In this document: in pieces, positions 26,993-36,973 of the stretch | How positions within the stretch are numbered: position 1 is the stretch's first letter | How the letters are laid out: each line of letters opens with the position of its first letter | NCBI GenBank assembly: GCA_037833965.1 | Contig: AP031358.1 | Coordinates: forward strand, 16,872,001 to 16,936,000 | Length of the DNA stretch: 64,000 bases | From: Marchantia polymorpha subsp. ruderalis | Taxonomy: Eukaryota > Streptophyta > Marchantiopsida > Marchantiales > Marchantiaceae | Direction of reading: 5' to 3' | The notes under the pieces: generated by a model | What the model saw: the letters and a program-made list of their open reading frames with translations, nothing else | What the model was told of the DNA's origin: nothing | Database searches by the model: none | Translations under genes and position numbers: made by a program

Positions 26993-28288
26993 CTTAATGG
27001 ACCCTCTCGCCATATACCGTCCTCGTGTTGCACTCCACGGAGGCCAACTTCGAATCGATTGGGCTCCATCAAATGCATTCGTCTTATTTCACTGAAGCAC
27101 GAACATTACTTGTCCAGCTTGACGCTTTGATTCCTCTTTGCAGATGATTTTATTTCTGCAATGTCGGTCAGTAAAATAACGAGATTGACACACTAGGTAC
27201 GTACTGCCCTCATCGGTTCATCGTTCTATTTTGTGGAGGAAATGGTTCACGTAGCAATCATTTATTTAAGTTCTCGAAAATAAAGATTTTTACATTCAAA
27301 GGGTCTTACCTGATAATCAGAATACGTTGAAAGTCTATCTAACATTATACATCAAGAAGTAAAATAACAACTGAAAGATCACTTATACAGATTTGGATCT
27401 AAGTCCGAGCCCATATAACGTTATGGGCGGCTAATTATTGATGGCATATATGTAGAAACCTACCAACTTATTGAATTCGGTTACAGATTTCTTGAAATGT
27501 ACATATGTAATTTACACAGATCTATTGGAATAAGTTGCAAAATGATTCTCACTCTGAAATTATTCCGAGTGAAGAATCTTACAGCAGTTATGAAATTCTC
27601 ATATCATAAACAACGTCTCGAAAGAATGGTATTCCAGATTCTATCTCAAATATGCTTATTATGACAAAATTTATCATGATAATGTGTATTATATACCATT
27701 TTCTATACATTCTATGCTGTTAATGTGCACTTCTAGATAGCATTAAGTTCGTTATGTGCCTAAGGTTTAAGTTACAATCAAACTTTGTAGAAGAAAGTAA
27801 TGCTAAAAAAATGTAACAACAAAAAGTTGCCAAGTTTTAACATTTGCAAATAATAACAATTTCAAAATATTTTAAAATATCAAAAAATAAATTTATATAT
27901 TATTGTTATTTCTAAATATTTTCTATTGATATTGTGTTATAATTTTATTCTATTGAGTCATTTACTCCACATGATTCGATTTAACTAAATAGTTGTAATA
28001 TGGATGTTTTATACATAGACATACAGTAAGAGTTTTTTTTATCTCCTGAATTCATTTTATAAAGCTCATGTTGATGGATGTAAATAATTTATATCTATAT
28101 TACTTATGTAAAAAGTGATCATAAGAAATTCAAAGACTAAATAAATTTAAGTATTCAATTTAATATAACTTTTTCATAGTAAATCATTAAAATATTATAG
28201 TATCTACTAAATGAATTCATTTATTGAGGTAGAAAATATAATTATATGACGAATTTAATGAAGAATAATATGCTTAAAATATACTCTT

Positions 28289-28304
28289 ATATATATATAT
28301 ATAA
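28289..28304. repeat. (TA)n microsatellite
   Basis: A short uninterrupted TA run inside the AT-rich block. Confidence 0.8.
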
Positions 28305-29459
28305 AGATGAACATTTTTGATGAATTTTTTTAGATAATTATATGTTAATTTTTTCATTTAAAAAAATTTTACACAGTCCAAAATTTTTTTGTAAATGAAA
28401 TTTTTTTTATTGAAATAAATTAATTAAAATAAAAATAAAAATAATTAATTTAGAATCAATTTATGACAAACCAAGAGTTAACAAATATAAATCATTGTTG
28501 GATAACATAGTGATAAACATGCATATAAAGAGAACACAAAAGTGTACTTAGTCTTACTCTACAATGCTAGGTATACTCAGACATTGGAAAAAGTTATTCT
28601 AAATCTCAAGATTGTGTCACAAAAGTTACATTCATACCTCTTATATAGTTATAGTATTATTATAGCTACATTAATTGGAGTTGAAAAACATGAGTTGAAT
28701 GATTGAACAAAAAATTTATGTTTTAAGATTAAAATGTTTTTTATTTTTATTATACTTTCAAAATACAAACGATTTTTTTGCAAATCATGTGTGAAATGGA
28801 GTAATTAATGGTGTAGTATATAATAGTATTGACATTGTTGGTCAATTGTAGACTTTATATTTTTCTAAATGTTTCATTTTATGATCGCATATAGACACAT
28901 TGGAACTTCTAAAAACGAATGAGCATATAATATAATATCATTCAATTTTTCTTATGTCAAATTAGAAATACTTTGATTCTTGATATGCATGAAGTGTTCA
29001 TGTGATGACATAAAATGAAAAAATTATGATAATACACAATCTCATTTACATATTTACAATGTGAGATTCTATACTTCATACAAACAATTGTCAATACTAA
29101 AATACATCTTGTTGAATGAGAGATGAGGGTGATGATAATACCAAAGTTAATCCGGCATGGAAGTAGTTAGAAAGATCATTTATTTTCCAAAGCAATAGAG
29201 TTTATATTACGATATAGATGAGAATTTTGACATATCTCTGAGATAAAGTGTACATCATACTTGTAAACATAATGTCAATGGACGCTATAGACATAGCATT
29301 ATTCATGAGAGTGGCTAGATATTCTTGAATTTATACTAATTATATCTCCTCCTCACAGTGTTGGACATCATTATTTTTGCTTGTTTCCAACCATTCAAAA
29401 TCTTGATTACACGTGATAACCAATGGGCATCTCAAATTGTCAATCAATTTAAGTCATAA

Positions 29460-29488
29460 ATTGCACACGGTGCCAAAACGTGTGCAAT
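29460..29488. repeat. 10-bp perfect inverted repeat
   Basis: The arms ATTGCACACG and CGTGTGCAAT are separated by nine bases. It stands out from the AT-rich surroundings. It could be a transposon remnant or chance. Confidence 0.6.
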
Positions 29489-30086
29489 CATATCAAGAAT
29501 ATTTTGTTTCTTTATGATCAATCACAGATCTCACTTCTTAATCAATTTATATTTAATTGAATGTAACATGAAGGATAATTGAATTTTCTTTCATTCATCA
29601 TTATATTGATCAATGTAAAATAGTCCATAATATCATGTAATTTTTTATCATACAAGTTAGAAAATCCAATATTTGGAATTTATAGTAAATATTTACCATT
29701 TTTTCAAAAAAATTTAATATTTTGGATGAGGTCTTTACAGCATTTGGCATATAATATAAAAATATATTATTGCAAGACCTACAAAGGTGTCTTGTGTTAT
29801 GCTAGAATACAATTCGTCATACAGTTTGGTAAAACGTTTATTATTGAATGTGTTTCTACGTCGCATGTGATGTACTAAAAGAAAATGCCTTATCCGATTC
29901 CACATGGTATCACAACGAATCGGAGTCCGACATATGGCAAAAAGTGAAGGTGTTGAACAGTACGAGAGTTGCAGTAAGCTGATACGTGGCGAATTTTGAC
30001 ATGAATGATATCAAGCGCTATCTCCAAGGAAAGAAAATAATTCATATTAAAGACGCATGGGAGTGTTCCCATCGAGCCGTACAAGG

Positions 30087-30386
30087 ATGAGACCGGCCGT
30101 CCTTCAATTACGAATCAATCTGGCCCAAAATCTTTCGACCCCTGAAAATAGGGATGTGGAATACTTGGGACCTGCCATCATCGCGCTATCTACATGAGAA
30201 CTCAATGATGAGGTTCTTTCCCGCAAATTGTGCAACTTGGCAACTTTTCTCAGTGTTTCAGTCGATTCTGATCGAACAATTGTTGCTGGCCAAGAACATG
30301 AACTGCAGTGTATAGATGTCATCGGCCTTGTAGCCAGATTACTGGAGGCATTTCAACTGCCATCCGAACTAAAACATTTCGTTTGA
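30087..30386 (+). pseudogene. Unrecognised gene fragment with helical-repeat character
   Basis: A plus-strand frame of 99 codons starts MRPAVLQLRINLAQNLS, has one internal TGA at 30195-30197 and ends at TGA 30384-30386. The part after the stop (KLCNLATFLSVSVDSD, then CIDVIGLVARLLEAFQL) has the leucine spacing of ARM/HEAT-like helices. Its base composition is more GC-rich than the flanking AT-rich DNA. A 71-codon frame at 30459-30674 (starting MASGLGFIDARDLQYY, in a good AATAATGGC start context) follows and may belong to the same captured fragment. The family is not identified. Confidence 0.3.
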
Positions 30387-30674
30387 ATGAGCTACAAAGT
30401 CCCGACCAATGTTAATAATAATTCCATCAGGTTGCTTTATGTAGTGGGATCATAAATAATGGCTTCGGGTTTAGGGTTTATTGATGCCCGAGATCTGCAA
30501 TACTATGTTCACAAACCCAGTGCAGACTCAGTGACTGACTCCTGGACAAATTTTGACTTCGGACTGTCATTCGTATATATGAGAAAATACGGTTGGAGAA
30601 GTAGGATTACGGATAGAAATTTACGAATTTATTTGCGGCATCAATGTAGAAAGTTACTCTGGTTTCATACTTGA

Positions 30675-31759
30675 AAATTGATGTTTGTGGAAATTTTCAG
30701 CGACAACTCAATGAAGCGGGACAAGCTAGCCTTTCCGTAAGAATTTGTCGGAAAACGGCTTACCTCCAAATTTTTATGATTAATTTACAAAGGCACTATT
30801 CTTCGTCATACAACTCGCACTAGTTGTACAGTTCCACACAATACCCTTATTTTAAAGCTTGCATGAATTCATACTACCGGTTTTTAATCAGATTAAAAAT
30901 ATTATACAATAAAAATAAATTAAAAAAATAAAAAAAATAAAAATAATATTTTACAATCCTCTGTATTGCATTTATCATATAATGGATATTGCATCGTATG
31001 CCTTCTTCTTCTTTTTTATGAAGACACAAGAACTCATTTAATTACAAGAACATAATGAAAAATAGTATCATTTTGGCTCCTCACAAAATTGTAGTAAAAT
31101 TCTTCTTATGTAGTATGAATCTTCCATTAGAAGTGATGAAAATAATAACTAATTTCAGAAATTTTTTATTATGAAATTAGCCATCACCTTCGTAGTAAGT
31201 TTTTCTTTCCTTACATCTTTATCGGACTATCATTTAAAAGTAGCCATCACCTTAGTGTTAGCCGTCTTGCAGCTTAAGGGTTTAAGCATTGGTTCGGCCC
31301 AAAACACAGATATATATTAAATTCATCTCTCATTATGTGCAAATGAAATTACTATTTTGCTGCAATTAGTTCCTCTGTTCCATTTCTGCGATAGTGATTT
31401 TTATATTAATGTAAGAATTATTGTACTATCTGATCAAGTTTTGTTGCAATATGATTTTGAGTTTCAAGAACAATTAATACTAATGTAAGCCTTAACTTGA
31501 CTTGATCTAATACATTTTAACGCATTGTACTCTTTGTATGGCTAATATCTCAAGACTTAATATATCATATGAAGCTCCAAAACTAGAAGTAGTAACTCTC
31601 AAAGCGAAAACTTTTGGAAAATATGACATATGAAGCAAGAAATCTGAAAGTATTAACACTCGGTTAGACGTTGGAATTAAGTAGTATTAATATCGAAAGA
31701 CTAGATGCAACTAGTGTTGACGAGAGTGAGGTACAATGTCTCAACACTCTTTATATGTA
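30675..31759. other. AT-rich gene-free stretch
   Basis: There are poly(A/T)-rich runs and no open frame with recognisable content. It ends at the left target duplication of the hAT element. Confidence 0.7.
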
Positions 31760-31767
31760 CTGATAAG
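31760..31767. repeat. Left target-site duplication CTGATAAG
   Basis: Eight bases immediately left of the hAT left end, identical to 34160-34167. The two preceding bases (TA) also match the last two bases of the element's right end. Confidence 0.8.
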
Positions 31768-34159
31768 TAGTACTCTATAGATTAGGCAAATGTCTAATAT
31801 GCCTAATCTTAACCAAATTAGGCAAAAAAAATTTAAAAATTAGACATTGATTAAGTGTCTATCAAAATTTTATTTTTCTAGGAGTTTTGTTATGTACTTG
31901 TGCGAGCAAGACAAGATATGCTACATTTTGGCAACGAGCATGTCCTGCTGCTTGCATTGGAGAAATGCCTCCAGAGAAAAGTTCCTTAGGCTTTTATTCA
32001 AGACGTCTTTGCGTAATTTTAAATGCGAAAAGTCGCTTTCCATAGGAGCCGTGTTCGGAAATGGTGAAACAAACCCACCCACAAACCGGCACAGCTGCTC
32101 AAACTGCTTAAACAAGATAGGGCCCACGCCTCATTAAACAAACTGCTGTAGTCAATTCTGTCAATCACCATCATGAAATTATGGTCGCGGTTGTATTTAG
32201 CTAGATTCTCACTAAACTCCGAGCCGATTGTGTCAATTTCTGCAAGGATCCACAAAACTTCTAACCGTTTTCGATGTTTATTGACGAGCTGAGCAATGCT
32301 GCAGCCTTTGAGTTTGACCGGCTCAAACAAGTACGCCGGCGGAATGGCGATGTCCGTCCCGTCATTATTGTTGTCCCAAAGTGCAATGTAGTTTGTGAAC
32401 CCTTCTAAAATGTCAAAAATAAAGAAGACCACATTCTAAAGCAAGTCATCACGCGTAGTATCATCTAGGCTTTTTAGGGTGATCATGTAGTAATGGTCAA
32501 GGTCGTGCAGAAACCCAATGATTTCAATCAACAACGCAGACCAGCGCTCGCGAACAACGTTGGTGGTTGGGTCCAGGTCAGCATGATTTGTGAAGTCACT
32601 GATCATCATCATCAAGTCGACGTTAAGCTGATGTACTTGGAACTCATGTTGACTGGGCGTGAACCATTGGCCTTGCAATCGCATCACAACTGTGTGAATA
32701 GACTTGGTAATCATCGCGGTTGCGGCGTTAGTAATTCACCACGCGTTGCTTGCGGAAATTTGATAAAATGAGCTTTGATGGCGTGGCGGTGTTGCTCCGA
32801 CCAAGACGTAGCCGAATACATGGCGTGCCAGCGTGCGATTGACGTTTTCAGGTAGATAGACTTCATTTCGTCGATGAGCTTTGACTGCCTACGCAAGTGT
32901 CCAATCAAACTGACTAGACATGATCACCACTTCCCATCGTCGAGCTTTTGATATGTCTCCTACTAGGAATATCCAACTTGTGCAAAAGACAGCTCACACA
33001 TTTGAAGCCGGGAAGAACTTCTCACTCCAACCTGGAGATAACACTATTGTTGCCGATGGTCATATTGAACGCACCATTAGAAGATCCATCGATTAGCTTG
33101 GACTTCTAGTCGGGACTTAGCACAGAGAAAATTTTGCAAAGCATTTCATACCGAGCCAGTCTGTTATGCAAACCAAAAAATGAAGTTGACACAACATGGA
33201 CGTTGTATAGTTGCTGTTCCCAAACAAAGCGAACGTGGATGTGGGTGTACGATGTTTCCAAGTAGGTGGAACCATCAAACGCAAGAGAAAAGGCCCAAAG
33301 GTTTTGCAGAACATTCGCAATGATTTGAAAGTTTACCGCGCACTGAATGGTGATGAATGTGGCGACCTTGAGCTCATTCATTCCGCCAACTTTCAAGACA
33401 CCAGCCATATCTTTGACTACCCGAAGTGCCAACGCAGTTTGCCGTAAGCTAGGCCCAATGCTAGCATATTTGACAGTCATTTTGAAGGCCACGGGTGTAT
33501 TATCCGTTGTTTAGTAGCTATCTAATTCCAAGTCGTAACCGAAAATGCGCATGGAGTTGTCGTGAGTTTGGCCGTCCATTTCGTCGGGACTGCACAACAT
33601 ATCCCCAATAAAAACTTTAACGATGCTTATGTCAAAAAAAGAAGTTCAGGGCATACTTTTCCGTGTCCAGGTGGGAGACAATGGTGTTCGCAAAAGGGAT
33701 CGCGATCTCAAAGTATGCTGACTTCTCCATCGCCGAAAGCTGCTAGAATGACTCCCAACGCTGCGGGTGCTCGAGCTTCATGTGAGTCTAGTAGTTCTTT
33801 GGCCGAAAGACAAGACCAAAGGTCTTGTAATTAGTACTTTTCACTCTGTTTGCACTCGGTTTGCTTTTGTGGCCAAAAGCAAATGCTACATTGAACAAAG
33901 GTGATCACACCATTGTGCAAGTTCTTCTAAGAAACCAATAGACCATACTCCACACGGTGCAAAAGATTGAAAGGTGATGTCTAAGGAGCTGTTGCTTTTT
34001 TTGAATGATGGTCATTGTTTTATGGAATGTGGTGTTGCCGAAGGAGTTTGAAGTCCGGACGTACTACTATTTGCATTGTTTTGAAATTAGTCATCCCTCT
34101 CTCGTAATATTACGCATATTATGCATCTATTTTTAGAATGCCTAATCTACAAAGGGCTA
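31768..34159 (-). mobile_element. hAT DNA transposon, complete but dead
   Basis: The element is 2,392 bp. The left terminal repeat is TAGTACTCTATAGATTAGGCA (31768-31788). The right end (34139-34159) reads TAGCCCTTTGTAGATTAGGCA on the minus strand. These 21-bp ends share 16 positions, including the inner 11-bp block TAGATTAGGCA. Both begin TAG, as many hAT ends do. The element is flanked by the same 8 bp, CTGATAAG, at 31760-31767 and 34160-34167, the target duplication length expected for hAT. Extra copies of the inner motif (TGCCTAATC at 31800-31808, ATTAGGCA near 31816) look like subterminal repeats. It carries one minus-strand transposase pseudogene. Confidence 0.85.
31921..33910 (-). pseudogene. 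hAT transposase pseudogene
   Basis: Fragments in all three minus frames line up in the order of a hAT transposase. They are a BED-like start (VKSTNYKTF, THMKLEHPQRW, about 33750-33870), then IVKVFIGDMLCSPDEMDG and the RNase H-fold region with WAFSLAFDGSTYLETSY (33106-33492). Next come LIDGSSNGAFNMT and GFKCVSCLLHKLD, followed by LRRQSKLIDEMKS (32711-32908). The C-terminal dimerisation block NTAPMESDFSHLKLRKD, then LEAFLQCKQQDM, is at 31921-32127. At least three frameshifts and several stops break it, so it cannot make an active protein. Family assignment rests on recognised motif order, not on a database search. Confidence 0.75.
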
Positions 34160-34167
34160 CTGATAAG
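34160..34167. repeat. Right target-site duplication CTGATAAG
   Basis: Eight bases immediately right of the hAT right end, identical to 31760-31767. Confidence 0.8.
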
Positions 34168-34714
34168 ACTTTACAAATAAGTCTTAAGTTGAAAAGTCAA
34201 AAACTATCGACTCCGAAGTCAAAAACTGAAATCTGCCCCTTGAAGTTGGAATAAGTACATACTGCTTCCACATATTGTCACTTCTACTATATGTTACATC
34301 ATTGATTTTTTTAATAGCTCAATTTGATTCAAATTTTGTGTAATTAAGTTTTAAAGAATTTATATATTAAAAATATATTTTAATTGATAAAATTATCTAT
34401 GAATATTTCACATAAAAAAATATAAAAAATTTAACAATATATATTTATTGATGAATTTTGTTAATCTAAATACATTATTATTAAAATGAGGTTAAATTTA
34501 TTTTTTTAAACATTCAAATACATGGATCTTAGTTCAAATAATTGATAAGAGATATTTATTTTGTAATTTGATTACCAAAACAGTCATTCTTTCAAAAAGA
34601 TCGAAGAGGCCAAAGGTTAAAGTAAAAAGATATTATACTATTTTTTAATTCAAATACTATTGAAAATAATATTATTTTTTAAATTTTACTTTGGTATATC
34701 TTTGATAATTTACA
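34168..34714. other. AT-rich spacer between two hAT remnants
   Basis: No gene is seen. A short repeated phrase (GAAGTCAAAAACT-like) occurs around 34194-34230. Confidence 0.6.
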
Positions 34715-36008
34715 ATGATTGCAATTGCAATATTTAAACATGTATTTATAAATTATTTTAAACTTAAAATTTTAAACTTTAGATTGAAAATTATTTTGGC
34801 AAGCTCAAATCCGAATATTGTTTATTTGCATTGTGCTATTAATCAATTCAATCTGATCACAAAGTATGTATCATCTTATGATACTATGAAACAAGTTTTC
34901 AAGAATTGCAAGTTGATTAATTTTTTTCCAACTTTTAATGATTGTACAATATATCTCAAGACCTTGGGATGGAGATAATAACATTAGTAAGTTTCTATCA
35001 ATATATTGCAAAACACTTTGGTATTCATATGTATTTTTAATTCTAGTTGTTGCATCTTACCACAAAGTATTTCAACATTGCGTTGATAAATCAAAGCTAG
35101 CCAACGAGACTCTCACCAACAAAGATATTTTCAAGTTGATGGAGTTTGATTATTTTTTTGCAATCAACAAGTTAATTTGTATACTTTTTAAGACCATGGC
35201 TGATAGTATAATTCGTCTTCAATCAATCTTCACATTAGATCAAGTTTTTGCTAAACTCATCAAATTATACACAATTGTGAAGTACACCGAGGTTACCAAG
35301 AACTGTAGCAATTTCAAGGTTCACATGATCAAGATTATTTGAGAGAGAGCTTCAAAATTTGATCATTCTATCTATTTTGTAGCTCTTATTTTGAACCTTC
35401 AATATCAATCGGTAGCCGTCTCTAAAAAAAAGACATACAACAACATCTGGAAAGATATTTCAAATCTTGCTAAAGGATGGAGTTTTACCAAGACTTATAC
35501 ACTGCTAGCGGATTTGAAGTATTACATCAATCGGAGTAAAGCTTTCACAAATAGTCCAAACAAAGATTCTACAATGAATTTTTGATATTTTGTTGTTGGT
35601 GCAAATGCATTGCTTGTCATTGCAATGAAAACATTTTCTATTGCTCCTCATATTGCCGCAACGGAGAGATTGTTTTCATAACTTTTACTATCAAAGACAA
35701 AAATATACTATCATGTGTAGTTGGAATGCATGAAGATGATTGACATCCTTAGATCAAGTCATTACGTTCATTCAAAACCAAATTCAAGATACTCTTCATT
35801 GTTAACACTAGAGCAAGAGAGCTCATTTGACATAGCACTCGAAGAAGATGAAGAGCTCAACATGATACTATTGGATGAAGTGGCTTTGGAAGATTTAGAA
35901 TTTGTTTGTGAATATGATGATGATGATTTTCATCAAAATTTTATTTGTATAGATACACTAGAAAAATATTTCGTACATACATACCCTGGTCATGATTTCG
36001 AACATTGA
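34715..36008 (+). pseudogene. Second hAT-type transposase, decayed
   Basis: Most of this lies in one plus frame from 34938 to 36008, broken by stops at about 35340, 35583, 35679 and 35718. The 34715-34978 part is in another frame. The order fits the second half of a DUF659/hAT-C type transposase. LHCAINQFNLITKYV is followed by LDQVFAKLIKLYTIVKYTEV, an ALILNLQYQ block and YNNIWKDISN. Then comes the dimerisation core PHIAATERLFS with SKTKIYYHV and LECMKMIDILR, and last an acidic tail (EEDEELN, EYDDDDF). It differs in sequence and strand from the hAT element at 31768-34159. I could not find its terminal repeats. Confidence 0.6.
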
Positions 36009-36169
36009 AAGTCAAGATGGTCACCACTCGAGAAAGTTATTTGAAACTCCAATAATATTTATGGCTGTTAAAGAAAGAGGAGATATAAAATAGATGGAAG
36101 ATAAATATATGTGATCCTTTTAACATTTTCTTTCAAGCAAAAACCAAATCGGGTTACATACGTATTTTT

Positions 36170-36973
36170 TTTTTGTATTCTGGAAGGATACGCTATGGGA
36201 CAAAACGTACATGGCGGGGTAAAGATCGCGGAGGGCAGAGGACCGTAGGCTCGCGCTCTGGCAGGCCTCGATTGATGGCGAAGCTCATCGCATCGGAACG
36301 AGCGTCGAGGCTCGAGCTGCTCGCGCTGCAGAAATCACGGCGCCCCGTGCGCACCTCACGTCCGGATCGCATTGCCGCAGCTCTTGCGAAGAGCGCTGCT
36401 GCTTCGAGACGGGACGATGAGATCGCTCCGACAGTCCTGAGCTCCGTAGGTGGATGTTTGAGAGATCGTCGGAAGAGCGATGCAATCAGATAGCACGATG
36501 ATGCAATTGGGCGAAATTAGCCCGAGACGACGATGAGCAGCAGCAGCAGGAGGACGAGTGGGAGGAGGATGCTGGCGCTGGAGCTCTGGTGCGGGCGGTT
36601 CGGTGGACGCGGTGCGGAGGCATGTAATTCGTCGATAGAACGGTGGCTTGGTGAAACTCGCTGATCCGGGGCCGAGGTGCAGGGCCGATTCCATCTTCCG
36701 CCGTTTCCTTCCCAGGGTGGTTAGGCCGGGGAAGTGATCGAGAACTTACGCCGCATGCACATGCTGCATCGAGCGGTTCGAGAGCTTGTGGCGAAGAGTA
36801 TTTTTGTTGGTGGCGGCTTGGAGGAGTTCATCCTTAGGAGCGTTCGGTGCGCAGGTGATATTTCCGGGAGGACAGGCTAGCTGCTGGAGGGAGATCAAAT
36901 CAATGCGAAATAGAGTTGGGCTTTGTTTTCGGTTCCTCGTCAATTGCTAGCAGCAGCAGCAGCAGCCGCGGCT
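36170..36973 (+). promoter_or_regulatory. Promoter and 5' leader region of the 36974-40289 gene
   Basis: Composition switches abruptly from AT-rich to GC-rich near 36180, as expected at a promoter or CpG-rich 5' leader. It includes short CAG/CAGGAG tracts. Open frames on both strands here (36173-36493, 36356-36694) lack recognisable content and I treat them as non-coding. No TATA box or start site could be fixed. Confidence 0.4.
36948..36966. repeat. (AGC)n microsatellite in 5' leader
   Basis: About six AGC units end eight bases before the ATG at 36974. The frame continues upstream of the ATG through the repeat as polyalanine but has no upstream ATG, so the repeat is most likely untranslated. 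Confidence 0.8.

Larger units (their letters stand above)
27000..30080. other. AT-rich gene-free block
   Basis: About 3 kb, very AT-rich from about 27240, with frequent stops in all frames, poly(A/T) runs and an AT dinucleotide run near 28289-28304. I see no gene. A 10-bp inverted repeat (ATTGCACACG / CGTGTGCAAT, 29460-29488) is the only clear local structure. Confidence 0.7.

Noticed and set aside
36173..36493. 106-codon Arg-rich frame before the membrane-protein gene
   Set aside because: It is better explained as GC-rich promoter or 5' leader. Arg/Ser-rich content arises from composition and there is no splice join to the gene.
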